Of a stretch of DNA of 23,538 bases, positions 1 through 7,531 are shown piece by piece. The stretch's first letter is position 1, and every line of letters begins with the position of its first letter. This stretch comes from a virus: positions 1 through 23,538 of IMG/VR virus record IMGVR_UViG_3300021964_000550, one strand, 5' to 3'. Below the pieces are notes generated by a model that was given only the letters and a program-made list of their open reading frames with translations, did no database searches and was not told where the DNA came from. The translations under genes were made by a program, and so were the position numbers.

Positions 1-98
1 AGTTTATAGTAGAGAATTTCTTGCTCTACGATATCCTTTACTAACTCTCTGTTAATATTTACTAATAAATTAAAATCTCTATTACTTCCAAATAGCAT
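1..98 (-). CDS. Virion/neck-type protein, N-terminal fragment
   Basis: The gene starts at 98 and runs off the left edge, so only about 32 residues are visible. They begin MLFGSNRDFNLLVNINRELV and continue into an acidic helix ending in ILYYK. The start ATG shares one base with the stop of the upstream gene (TAATG), which fixes the start and indicates translational coupling. The helical pattern and the position behind a neck-type gene suggest a head-tail connector such as a gp14-like neck protein. That is inference from place and general appearance only; no diagnostic motif is visible. Confidence 0.55.
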   Translation of the reverse strand, partial: MLFGSNRDFNLLVNINRELVKDIVEQEILYYK

Positions 99-394
99 TA
101 CTTACGTTCTATAGATTTTTCTGCTACTACCACATCATTAATAGGTGTATATTTATCTAAAGCATTTTTCTTAAGTGAGTTAAATGCTTCTAAACCTGAT
201 TTTTGTGATATTAACTTTACTTTTAATGTTTCTGTGTTAGGTCCTATACTAGAAGCTAGTGTTACTGTTGTTACTCCCGGTAGAGCTCTTATTAATTCCG
301 CTATCTTATTAGAGTTCTCATCATCGTACACCACTTGTATCATACCCTCGTATGTATAAAACTCTATTTCTGATATTATATTAGCTAATTTCAC
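98..394 (-). CDS. Small ferredoxin-like-fold protein, unknown function
   Basis: A 98-residue protein with alternating predicted strands and helices. A first strand around residues 10-22 carries IQVVYDD, a helix at 28-37 carries AELIRAL, then come PGVTTVTL, the strand TLKVKLIS, a helix GLEAFNSLKKNAL and a final strand DVVVAEKSIE. The beta-alpha-beta-beta-alpha-beta order fits a ferredoxin-like fold. It sits between two neck-type genes, overlapping its upstream neighbour by one base and its downstream neighbour by one base. It is therefore made from the same message as the neck genes and is probably a minor virion or assembly factor. No catalytic or metal-binding residues are apparent. Function unknown. 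Confidence 0.7.
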   Translation of the reverse strand: MKLANIISEIEFYTYEGMIQVVYDDENSNKIAELIRALPGVTTVTLASSIGPNTETLKVKLISQKSGLEAFNSLKKNALDKYTPINDVVVAEKSIERK

Positions 395-1536
395 TATCCT
401 ATGTATATAGTCATTGGGACTTCTTTTAAAGTCTTATTTAAATTTTCACTCTCATTGGCCTTACGTTCTAATTGTGATTGTCTTGATGTTTGATCGAGCA
501 TATCACGTAAACTAGTAATAAGACTTTCTTTTTCTGAACGTGCATCAGTAAGAAGGTCACTTTGATTAAGTGTAGCTTCTGAACCTGGTACAGGTACCGT
601 AGTATATTTACCTCTAATATAAGCTAATAACTCTTTTGCTAATGCTAAAGTGTATCTATATATCCAATCCCTACCAACACTGTTAATATGACTATAAGTA
701 GGGTTAGAATAAGGTACTTCTCCTACATTAGTTATTAAACTTTCATCTGTTCCTATTGCTGCTGCTGCTTTTTCATCAACTTTGTAGTATTCAAAGAATA
801 AACTACCGGATTCTGAAGGGATAGGGAATAGTTTTAACTTATTATTGTTTATTTCGAAAGAATAGGCTGATCTTCTGATTTGATCGTTAAATTCTATTGC
901 TTGAACCTTTAACATATCGTATGAAGCAGGCATTAATAAGAAATTAACACCAGGACTAAATGATCCAAAGTCAAAAGCATCCATTAACGATTGTATACCT
1001 GTTCCGGTACCAGCATAAGGGTCGAAGTAACGTAAAATAGCTGGTGGTGACTCGTAAAACACCTTTCTTACCTCTATACTACCAGTTATACCCTGATCAG
1101 ACGCCCAAGCATCTAAGTCATAGTTCTGTTGTGAGGCTGAGATAGGTAAAGAACCGCTATATTTAGTAACAATTGCCCCTACCTCTGCTTCTGTGCCGTA
1201 GTTTTTAGATATTCCTACTACTCTATTAAGGGAAGACCTTAATACCTTGTTATTAACACTACTACCAGTAGATGCTCCTTCAAGACTTAAGTAATTTTCT
1301 CTAATTTTATATTGGAAGACTTCGTTACCGTAAGTAGTAACTGCTTCTTCAAAGCAAGCATAAAAGGATCCTGATTGTAATTCTACATCCATCAAAGGAA
1401 AGCCTAATCTAGTAGCGCAAAAGCTTGCTACCTTATCTGCATCGCTTTGAAATTGTGTATCAGTATCATAGAATCCAAATGGAGTAGATCCAGTTACGAA
1501 AGAGGAACTACCATCCCATATAGAAATATTGGCCAT
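394..1536 (-). CDS. Head-tail connector / neck protein, gp13-like candidate
   Basis: A 380-residue soluble protein without signal peptide or membrane segment. Near the N-terminus is TPFGFYDTDTQFQSDADKV, followed by a segment on a cysteine-containing helix and MDVELQSGSFYACFEEAV. Near the C-terminus is a helix YTLALAKELLAYIRGKY, then VPVPGSEATLNQSDLL and a long charged helix to about residue 360. This layout resembles virion structural or connector proteins of marine T4-like phages. In T4 the neck is built from gp13 and gp14, and the gene's place directly after gp23, in its own promoter unit with two small genes behind it, fits a neck role. I did not find a T4 gp13 signature that would settle it; another minor head or tail-completion protein is possible. 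The start is set by ATG at 1536, 14 bases from the promoter octamer. Confidence 0.6.
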   Translation of the reverse strand: MANISIWDGSSSFVTGSTPFGFYDTDTQFQSDADKVASFCATRLGFPLMDVELQSGSFYACFEEAVTTYGNEVFQYKIRENYLSLEGASTGSSVNNKVLRSSLNRVVGISKNYGTEAEVGAIVTKYSGSLPISASQQNYDLDAWASDQGITGSIEVRKVFYESPPAILRYFDPYAGTGTGIQSLMDAFDFGSFSPGVNFLLMPASYDMLKVQAIEFNDQIRRSAYSFEINNNKLKLFPIPSESGSLFFEYYKVDEKAAAAIGTDESLITNVGEVPYSNPTYSHINSVGRDWIYRYTLALAKELLAYIRGKYTTVPVPGSEATLNQSDLLTDARSEKESLITSLRDMLDQTSRQSQLERKANESENLNKTLKEVPMTIYIG

Positions 1537-1550
1537 ACGTACAGTTTATA

Positions 1551-1558
1551 TATAAATA
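1551..1558 (-). promoter_or_regulatory. Putative late promoter of the neck-gene unit
   Basis: Coding-strand octamer TATTTATA, extended to CTATTTATATATAAAC, lying 14 bases before the ATG at 1536 and just after the gp23 terminator. The same octamer precedes six other transcription-unit starts in this window. Promoter function is inferred from recurrence and position. Confidence 0.6.
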
Positions 1559-1595
1559 GTAACTAATTTGGTAAGGTTTTATCAATACCTATAAA

Positions 1596-1623
1596 ACAAA
1601 AAAAGAGGGCTAAAAAGCCCTCT
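1596..1623 (-). terminator. Rho-independent terminator after gp23
   Basis: On the minus strand a perfect 7-bp stem, AGAGGGC paired with GCCCTCT around a six-base TTTTTA loop, is followed directly by a run of seven T. It begins 26 bases past the gp23 stop and ends about 37 bases before the next promoter octamer. This is a textbook intrinsic terminator and the only clear one in the window, suggesting that the heavily transcribed scaffold/capsid message is deliberately closed here. Confidence 0.92.
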
Positions 1624-1649
1624 CTTTATTATGAATCATAAATCCTATC

Positions 1650-3227
1650 TTATACAGTATCTAAGTCAGAAACGAAGATTTTTCCGTAGAATTCAGGACG
1701 TAACATCTTCTTAGCGTATCTTGTCATGATCCCTTTACGTGGAGTAAAGTTTGTTGGATCGTACACTAGAGGTGTCATGATTAATGGTACATATGGAGCA
1801 TATACAGCGCCAGTTTCAAGGAATTGAGATCCTCTGAAACCAACTAAGATAGTATTCTCAGTCATGTATGGGTTTTTGTATACTCTGTAACGGCTGTTAA
1901 GCTGTCCAACTTTCTGTACTCCCATTGCAAAATCCATTTGATCACCGTCAGTATCAGCAGCATATCCTGGAATTGATTCTAAGATTGTAGCTACTGAAGG
2001 AGAACATACTAGGAAGTTTGCTCCACCTCTTAAAGTTTTCTGGTGAATTTTGTTAGATACTTTTTGGATTTTAGTTCCTAAAGTTTGGAACCATTGTCCT
2101 TGAGTATTGTAGAAGTCAGAACTAGCGTTAGACCATGCAGATCCATTCCACTGTTTGTTGTTCTCAGCTGACCACTTTTCAGTTGTTCTTGCATCTTGAA
2201 TTAACATATCTAAGATCTCTAGATCGATTTCCATTGAGATATACTCACTTAATAGTGAAGTTAACTCAGCTTCTGCGTCTACAGAGTGATAAGCGTTAAG
2301 ATCTTGTGCGAACTCTGGAGTCCATTGTGCTTTTAACTTTCTAGTCTTAGCAACAACAGCCTCACTTCTTAACTCAACGTTAATCTCTGGGATTGTGATT
2401 GAGTTAGCAGTAGTATCTTCAAAGTCACCTCTTGAGTTATCAGCAGGTTGTTTGTGATACTTTACGTCTCCAGTTACAGTTGCAGTTGAAATTGCAGAAC
2501 CAGAAACAACAAATACTACGTTAGATCCTACTACGTCAGTTAATTCTGGGTGTGTAGTAATGTCTCCTCCGTTGTCATCTAATATTCTAAATGCTCTAAC
2601 TCCTTTGAAGTCTCCTCCTGATAAGTCACTTGTAGCGACTGATACAGTAAAGAATTCTGCAGGATCTAAATCAGCATTGTATCCTAAAGATGCAGATGAA
2701 GCAGAACCAGTAGCTTTGCTAGTTAATTCGATTGAAGCAGTGTTCAATGAATATCCGAAAGAACCTCCTCCGTATAGACCTCCTGAAGGATCAACGTCTA
2801 CACCGATTTTAGATTCAGCAGTTGATACGTTACCGTACATGTTACCGTCTGCAGACTTGTCTAATCTATCGTTTCCATATTTGAAATCTAGATAGAATAC
2901 AAGACCTGAAGGTAAGTTCATTGGTTGTACAGAAACGAAATCTTTTGCAGCGATTTGAGCGAATACCTTTCTTACTAAAGGTAAAGCAACTCCTGCCCAC
3001 TGCTCAGATCCACCAGCAGCATTGCCAATAGCATTTGCGCCAGTTTGTGATTGTTCAGCTACGATTTGTTTAGCTTGGTTTTCAAGAATTTGAGCCATTA
3101 CTGGTGACTCTTTTTCTCCAAGACCTTCTAACAAACCTGAAGCATTCCATTTGTCAGCTAAACGACCTGCATCAGCTTGTAAGCTTTTGAAGTTGTTTGA
3201 GCTTTCTAATAATGAATTAATTTCCAT
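1650..3227 (-). CDS. 23: Major capsid protein gp23
   Basis: The 525-residue protein (T4 gp23 is 521) forms the hexameric shell of the head. Features shared with T4 gp23 include an early ILENQAK segment (T4 has IFENQEK), the VQPMNLPSGLVFYLDFKYG segment (T4 VQPMNSPTGQVFALRAVYG), and RKLKAQWTPEFAQDLNAYHS followed by DAEAELTSLLSEYISMEID. Towards the end come YRVYKNPY, ILVGFRGS, GAVYAPYVPL and a TRYAKK segment. T4 gp23 is trimmed by gp21 after an (L/I)xE site; candidates here are residues 6-8, 32-34, 36-38 and 47-49. Local GC is visibly higher than in neighbouring genes, as expected for a very highly expressed gene. It follows gp22 by 32 bases with no promoter octamer between them, so the two should share a message. 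The start has no Shine-Dalgarno but an A/T-rich leader. Confidence 0.96.
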   Translation of the reverse strand: MEINSLLESSNNFKSLQADAGRLADKWNASGLLEGLGEKESPVMAQILENQAKQIVAEQSQTGANAIGNAAGGSEQWAGVALPLVRKVFAQIAAKDFVSVQPMNLPSGLVFYLDFKYGNDRLDKSADGNMYGNVSTAESKIGVDVDPSGGLYGGGSFGYSLNTASIELTSKATGSASSASLGYNADLDPAEFFTVSVATSDLSGGDFKGVRAFRILDDNGGDITTHPELTDVVGSNVVFVVSGSAISTATVTGDVKYHKQPADNSRGDFEDTTANSITIPEINVELRSEAVVAKTRKLKAQWTPEFAQDLNAYHSVDAEAELTSLLSEYISMEIDLEILDMLIQDARTTEKWSAENNKQWNGSAWSNASSDFYNTQGQWFQTLGTKIQKVSNKIHQKTLRGGANFLVCSPSVATILESIPGYAADTDGDQMDFAMGVQKVGQLNSRYRVYKNPYMTENTILVGFRGSQFLETGAVYAPYVPLIMTPLVYDPTNFTPRKGIMTRYAKKMLRPEFYGKIFVSDLDTV

Positions 3228-3259
3228 GATTGAAATAAAAGTTTTTAGTTAATTTTAAT

Positions 3260-4327
3260 TTAAATAATTCCAGCTAATTTTTGCATTCTTAGGACAGCAG
3301 AAGATACTTCATTAATTACTTCTGGTTTAGAAGCTGTAGTACCTGTAGCTTTACTAGCCATTCCTAATTTAGCTTCAGTAACGTTCTCTTTTTTAGTTGT
3401 AATAACGTTCTCTGAAACAGTTTCGAATACTAATTTTACCTCTTTAACAGTCTCAGCTTTATCAAATGCAGCAATTACGTTTACTTTTTGCGACTCTGAT
3501 AATGTATGAGATTTAAAGATTTTGTTTACATAAAGTAGTTTAGAGTTTAAAAGATTAACTTCCTGTAATTCTTTCTGTAAAGTGTCTATTGTATTTAAAG
3601 CTTCAGTTAATTCAGAATTTTCTTCTTTAACTTCTTCTTCGTTTACAACTTCTTCTTCAACAGACTCTTCCATTTCGTTTTCTTTTTTACCTTCTTCTAC
3701 TTCTTCTTCTGAAATTGATTCTAACTCAGCCAATAACTCGTCTAAGTCTATTTCTTCGTCGTCAGCAGCAGGCTCTTCGATAGCTTCAGGCTCATCACCC
3801 ATACCTTCGATATCACCAGCGTCTAAATCAGCTCCAATTTCTTCTTCACCATGTCCCATTTCTTGAGATATGATGTCGCGAATAAGATCTTTGAATTGAT
3901 CAACTGATAAGTCTCCTAATTCTTCGTCTCCTTCGACTTCGTCTTCGATTTCAACCTTGTCTTCAGATTCTTCTGAATCATCCTCAGCTGGTTCTGCATC
4001 CATTTCTTCTTCTTCCTCTGCAATTTCCCCCTCTATAGCTTCTTCCATTTCGTCTTCTTTAGAGTGATCTCCTTCTTCCATAGCATCGTCGTCAGATTTT
4101 TTACCTTCTTCAGTCGTTTCTATAGATTCTTCTACCTCTTCTTCAACTTCGTTTACTGTTTCTTCTTCAACTTTGGAATCATCCATTTCTTGAAGTTTTG
4201 CAGCTAATAAGTCTTTTAAATGAGGAGTTAAAGATTCTTCTAAAGCTTCCTTGGCGTTAGCAATAGCGGCTTCTCTTACAGATTTAGCTTCAGCAATAGC
4301 TTGCTTGAATAAATCTTTGTTTGCCAT
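3260..4327 (-). CDS. 22: Prohead core scaffolding protein gp22
   Basis: A 355-residue, extremely acidic, mostly helical protein (T4 gp22 is 269). The N-terminal 55 residues form an alanine-rich helix (IAEAKSVREAAIANAKEALE). Residues about 50-235 are dominated by Glu/Asp, low complexity. A coiled-coil then runs through LNTIDTLQKELQEVNLLNSK, and the C-terminus ends in a conserved-looking VLRMQKLAGII. In T4, gp22 forms the internal core on which gp23 assembles and is degraded by gp21 before DNA packaging; many (L/I)xE sites are present, including IAE at 11-13. Position between gp21 and gp23 matches T4 exactly. The gene has its own promoter and an unusual 94-base leader with two hairpins. Identification rests on gene order, composition and coiled-coil character. 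Confidence 0.93.
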   Translation of the reverse strand: MANKDLFKQAIAEAKSVREAAIANAKEALEESLTPHLKDLLAAKLQEMDDSKVEEETVNEVEEEVEESIETTEEGKKSDDDAMEEGDHSKEDEMEEAIEGEIAEEEEEMDAEPAEDDSEESEDKVEIEDEVEGDEELGDLSVDQFKDLIRDIISQEMGHGEEEIGADLDAGDIEGMGDEPEAIEEPAADDEEIDLDELLAELESISEEEVEEGKKENEMEESVEEEVVNEEEVKEENSELTEALNTIDTLQKELQEVNLLNSKLLYVNKIFKSHTLSESQKVNVIAAFDKAETVKEVKLVFETVSENVITTKKENVTEAKLGMASKATGTTASKPEVINEVSSAVLRMQKLAGII

Positions 4328-4349
4328 TTTAAAAAAATTTGTGTTTTCG

Positions 4350-4368
4350 TACGGTTATTTTAACCGTA
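4350..4368 (-). other. Leader hairpin upstream of gp22 (proximal)
   Basis: A perfect 8-bp inverted repeat, TACGGTTA and TAACCGTA separated by three A on the coding strand. It ends 22 bases before the gp22 ATG. No T-run follows it on the coding strand, so it is not an intrinsic terminator. It could stabilise the capsid message or modulate initiation. Confidence 0.65.
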
Positions 4369-4392
4369 ATGTGAAGTTTAAATGTGTTTTTG

Positions 4393-4413
4393 ATACAGTA
4401 TAAGTGACTGTAT
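4393..4413 (-). other. Leader hairpin upstream of gp22 (distal)
   Basis: A perfect 7-bp inverted repeat, ATACAGT and ACTGTAT, around a 7-base loop. It starts 8 bases after the promoter octamer, so it would sit at or very near the 5' end of the gp22-gp23 message. A 5'-terminal hairpin commonly protects mRNA from decay; this role is inferred. Confidence 0.6.
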
Positions 4414-4421
4414 ATTCTTTA

Positions 4422-4429
4422 TATAAATA
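4422..4429 (-). promoter_or_regulatory. Putative late promoter of the scaffold-capsid unit
   Basis: Coding-strand octamer TATTTATA, within TATATTTATATAAAG, in the 122-base gap between gp21 and gp22. It lies 92 bases upstream of the first base of the gp22 ATG region, much farther than in the other units (13-23 bases), leaving room for the hairpin leader. Confidence 0.6.
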
Positions 4430-4449
4430 TATACTATTTACAAAAACAA

Positions 4450-5028
4450 TTAAGCTCTTAAAATATCGTTAATTATAGAGTCTAATTTACTAAATTTAGA
4501 TACCTTAACTTTACCCTCTTGAAGTGATATAGGGTTCATAAAAGCACCATGGGTAGAAGGATTAGATACAAAGTCCCAGCATACTAGTTCAAAGTCTGGT
4601 TGTACCTCTAAAGTTCCTTCTGATGTTTGTTGAACTGATCCTGTTCCTCTTGATGAGATTCCTATAGTATGACCAGCCTTTATTATTTCTTTTACAATAT
4701 TACCGGCAGGAGTATTTAATAATTCTACCTTACCCATTAGGTCGTTTCCTTTCCAGTATAACTCTTTTACTATGTGTGAAGCGTTCTTTAGAGAGACAAC
4801 AGGAGATTCAGGATGATCCAATTCTCCGAAGGCGTTTCCTTTATTAACAAACTCATCTACATATTTTTTCGCTTCTCTTTCTAATATAGCTTTAGAATAA
4901 GTTCTACCGTTTTGGTTTTTTGCAATTGCTCTTTGCATTACACCCTCTACTTCGAAAGTTCCAGGCTTTTCCTTAGACTCTCTAATAGTTGGTTTAAACG
5001 GTGTAACGTCTACTAATAGTTGTGCCAT
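4450..5028 (-). CDS. 21: Prohead core protease gp21
   Basis: A 192-residue homologue of the T4 prohead serine peptidase (T4 gp21 is 212 residues). In T4 it cleaves scaffold, core and capsid proteins after (L/I)xE before DNA packaging. The expected catalytic landmarks are visible: GELDHPES with His72, a second conserved-type His85 in NASHIV, and the serine motif GISSRGTG with Ser125/Ser126. The early VEGVMQRAIAKNQNGRTYSK segment is typical of this fold. The start is one base after the stop of the 471-residue core protein gene, whose A-rich lysine codons directly precede it. It ends the transcription unit that begins at 7501. An IRE site at residues 15-17 could serve for self-processing. Confidence 0.94.
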   Translation of the reverse strand: MAQLLVDVTPFKPTIRESKEKPGTFEVEGVMQRAIAKNQNGRTYSKAILEREAKKYVDEFVNKGNAFGELDHPESPVVSLKNASHIVKELYWKGNDLMGKVELLNTPAGNIVKEIIKAGHTIGISSRGTGSVQQTSEGTLEVQPDFELVCWDFVSNPSTHGAFMNPISLQEGKVKVSKFSKLDSIINDILRA

Positions 5029-5029
5029 A

Positions 5030-6445
5030 TTATTTCTTTTCGTTTACTGGTGAAAACATTGTTTGTTTCGGTTCTTCTTCCATATTTTGAGCTGCGTCAA
5101 TTTCAGCTTTGGAGATAGTTCTTACTTTAGGAGTTTCTAATCCTTTAGTAAATCCTGTTTTGCTCACAGGTCTTAGATCCTTATTGAATGCTGCTTCAAT
5201 AGAAGGCGCTAGGAATGCTCCTACTTTTAATCCTTCTTCATTTCTTATATCACCAATAGAATCAAAAACTTTTTGAATCTTATTTCTAGACTTATCATAA
5301 AAAGATTCTATATCACTTATAATATTTTGTAACTGAATAACGGATTGTTTAAATCCTTCAAAGTCACCATAAGTATCTGCAAGTCCGGCTAGATGATTAG
5401 TAGCAGCTTCGTTAACTACTTGTTCTTCTAAAACTTTAGTAATAATGCTTTTTAAGCTTTCTTTAACTACCTCATCTTTACCCATAGCTTTTTTAATAGC
5501 TTTATCTTTAGCAGCCATATAATCGTCCGAATCTACATCTCCATCTCCGTCATGATCTTTACCTTTCTTTTCAGATACAGGCTCTTCTTCATTAAGTCTA
5601 TCATAGTTTATATCTATGAATTGTTCGAACTCTTCTAATGGATCATTACCGTCCATGAGATCACCCATATGAGTATTTAAAAAGTCTTTAATCATATCAT
5701 TAGAAACTTCATGATACTTTCCTTTAATAGTTTGAATAGCTAATGCTATGATTTGTTTCTTATCTAACTCCTCTTGTACTTCATCTATTTCTTCTTCATC
5801 TATTACTTCTTTCATTTTAGCTAATTTTAAAGCATCTTTTTCAGCTTTTTCTCTCTCCATGTCTCTAATCTTATCTGATGCCGCTTTTAGCTTATCTACT
5901 GGTATACCTAGTCTTGCAGCTAAATCATCTAATTTACCTTCGCTAAATAGTTCTTTAACTTCATTTAGTTCTGCTTTTTTCATTCCATTAAATACATCTA
6001 CACTATTTTTTCCGTCAGCAGGAACCATCTTATCGTGTTTATCTACACTACTAGATTCACCTGCCATAAGATTAAGGTAGTGATTTTGGTCTTTTTCAAG
6101 ATTTTTTATCGCTTTTTCTTTAGCCTTTCCATAATCTTCTTTAGTTATAGATTCTTGAGACATTAATCCCATAGCTTCTAATTCAGCATCAATACCTCTT
6201 TCTATTGCTTCTATAGAGAATTTATCATCTGATTTGATTCCTTCTATTTCGTACTTACCGTACATTTTAGGCATCTCTTCTTTTTCAGATATAAATCCTT
6301 TATTCTTTAGAATTTTTACAGTATCGTTGAATCCGTTAAGTGGAGTTATGAGAGCTGGATGTGCTATCCTAGCATCTCTTACAAATTGCTTTTTTGAAAA
6401 GCTTTCGCTTAGTACTCCTCGATATTTTTCAGTCAATGTTTTCAT
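5030..6445 (-). CDS. Prohead core / virion protein with EF-hand-like loop
   Basis: A 471-residue, mainly helical, charged protein. It takes the position of the T4 core genes 67/68 between gp20 and gp21, though no direct similarity to those is visible. Its N-terminus (MKTLTEKYRGVLSESFSKKQ) contains LTE at 4-6 and LSE at 12-14, both gp21-type cleavage sites. A coiled-coil-like region spans about 155-235. Residues 297-308 form a near-canonical EF-hand loop (Asp at 1, 3, 5, 9 and 12, Gly at 6, Val at 8). A separate C-terminal domain (about 348-440) includes HLAGLADTYGDFEGF and NEEGLKVGAFLAP. It overlaps the preceding 73-residue gene by 17 bases. A role as an internal core protein processed by gp21 is my inference; no enzymatic motif is evident. 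Confidence 0.75.
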   Translation of the reverse strand: MKTLTEKYRGVLSESFSKKQFVRDARIAHPALITPLNGFNDTVKILKNKGFISEKEEMPKMYGKYEIEGIKSDDKFSIEAIERGIDAELEAMGLMSQESITKEDYGKAKEKAIKNLEKDQNHYLNLMAGESSSVDKHDKMVPADGKNSVDVFNGMKKAELNEVKELFSEGKLDDLAARLGIPVDKLKAASDKIRDMEREKAEKDALKLAKMKEVIDEEEIDEVQEELDKKQIIALAIQTIKGKYHEVSNDMIKDFLNTHMGDLMDGNDPLEEFEQFIDINYDRLNEEEPVSEKKGKDHDGDGDVDSDDYMAAKDKAIKKAMGKDEVVKESLKSIITKVLEEQVVNEAATNHLAGLADTYGDFEGFKQSVIQLQNIISDIESFYDKSRNKIQKVFDSIGDIRNEEGLKVGAFLAPSIEAAFNKDLRPVSKTGFTKGLETPKVRTISKAEIDAAQNMEEEPKQTMFSPVNEKK

Positions 6446-6650
6446 CTAGATAGTCGAACATTTTAGTGTTATAAGGTCTTTTTTTATTCTTAGTAACTTT
6501 ATATCCTAATTTCTCAGCATACTTAGTTGCTCTATTTTTCTTTTTACCCTTCGAAAAAGCGAAAGGAGTTTGGTAACCGCCAACAGCACCGGTAGTGCTA
6601 ATTTCATCTAAAACTTCTTTAACCATTTTAATTATTTGACTTTTTTTCAT
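6429..6650 (-). CDS. Small basic core-type protein
   Basis: A 73-residue lysine-rich protein. Its N-terminal helix (MKKSQIIKMVKEVLDEIS) ends in LDE at 14-16, the (L/I)xE form cleaved by gp21-type proteases. It is followed by a Gly-rich TTGAVGGYQTPFAF stretch and a basic segment KKKNRATKYAEKLGYKV. Its size and place after gp20 are reminiscent of T4 gp67 (80 residues, a prohead core protein), but T4 gp67 is acidic and I see no sequence match. It overlaps the gene before it by 4 bases (ATGA) and the gene after it by 17, so it is translationally coupled to both. A DNA- or scaffold-binding internal peptide is possible. Confidence 0.7.
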   Translation of the reverse strand: MKKSQIIKMVKEVLDEISTTGAVGGYQTPFAFSKGKKKNRATKYAEKLGYKVTKNKKRPYNTKMFDYLDENID

Positions 6651-7501
6651 AAACTTTTCAATTCATTGATAAGCTCATAAAATTGCATCAAATTTACTAA
6701 ATGATTGTCAGAAATCTTTTCTTTCTTAGATAAGGGTTTAATTGTCTTAAATACCTCTTCTAATTTTATTTTTATTACTTCGTCTTTTACATTATCTTTT
6801 AAAGACTTAACTGCTGCGGCTACTTTAGTTAACTCTTCATTAACTATATTTCTTAATCTTGTAGTTGAACTAACTGCAGTAATAAACTCTCTTAAAATAG
6901 CTTTCTGCTCTGGAAGTAAAGTTTTGTAATTGTTATTAAATTTTTCTAATAAAATTTTAAACGTCAATAGTTTAAGATCTTTATCGTATTTAGAATACTC
7001 TTCTATAAGAGTGTCTTTAGCTGCTTCTTCGTTTTGAGGTGATGAAGTAAGATGTTCTAAAATAGTTACTTTATTAGAAACTAATATATCTGGGTTAATT
7101 ACGTCTAAAGCATTTTGAGCTTCCAATAAACAGTATAGTGCTGCTAATGGTTTATAATCTCTTACTTTAATAGCAAAAAACTCTTCTATATTATAATTAT
7201 CTTTTATCTCTTTTATGAGATTATATTTTAATTTTTTTAAAGCTACCGTGTCTATCTTTCTTGATACCTCAATTATAGTAGATACTATATTTTCAGCTTT
7301 CATTTGTGATACACCTCTATTTTTTAGAATGAATTCATATAGTTTGAATTCTCTAGTTAAAGAGGTTTTACCTGTGAAGTACTTTTTTAACAAAGAAACT
7401 GCTGATGAATCTTTTTTAGATAGCGTATCAGCTGCTATTTGCTTTACTAGCAATTCAAAAATAAGACCGGTATTTTTATACTTTGAATGTTTTATTCTCA
7501 T
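6647..7501 (-). CDS. Conserved-type helical protein downstream of portal
   Basis: A 284-residue, lysine-rich, almost wholly helical protein beginning MRIKHSKYKNTGLIFELLVK. Further segments are KKDSSAVSLLKKYF, YNLIKEIKDNYNIEEFFAIK and, near the end, LVNLMQFYELINEL. No transmembrane segment, metal site or catalytic motif is visible. It is the first gene of a unit that runs on to gp21 and has its own promoter octamer 18 bases upstream, and it occupies the place of the T4 core genes between 20 and 21. I read it as a head-assembly or internal core protein on context alone; the true function is unknown. Confidence 0.72.
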   Translation of the reverse strand: MRIKHSKYKNTGLIFELLVKQIAADTLSKKDSSAVSLLKKYFTGKTSLTREFKLYEFILKNRGVSQMKAENIVSTIIEVSRKIDTVALKKLKYNLIKEIKDNYNIEEFFAIKVRDYKPLAALYCLLEAQNALDVINPDILVSNKVTILEHLTSSPQNEEAAKDTLIEEYSKYDKDLKLLTFKILLEKFNNNYKTLLPEQKAILREFITAVSSTTRLRNIVNEELTKVAAAVKSLKDNVKDEVIKIKLEEVFKTIKPLSKKEKISDNHLVNLMQFYELINELKSL

Positions 7502-7519
7502 TAGTATACGGTTACTATA

Positions 7520-7527
7520 TATAAATA
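7520..7527 (-). promoter_or_regulatory. Putative late promoter of the core-protease unit
   Basis: Coding-strand octamer TATTTATA within ATATTTATATATAG, 18 bases before the ATG at 7501, in the 30-base gap after the portal gene. Confidence 0.58.
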
Positions 7528-7531
7528 TGTG

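Noticed and set aside
2560-2895. Plus-strand open frame of 111 codons inside gp23
   Set aside because: Lies entirely within the well-identified capsid gene, opposite strand, no promoter or start context; a shadow of gp23 codon use.
3582-3866. Plus-strand serine-rich open frame inside gp22
   Set aside because: The serine runs are simply the complement of the Glu/Asp-rich scaffold codons; no independent support.
4350-4368. Hairpin before gp22 as an intrinsic terminator
   Set aside because: No T-run follows on the coding strand and it lies downstream of the promoter, in the leader of an essential gene.
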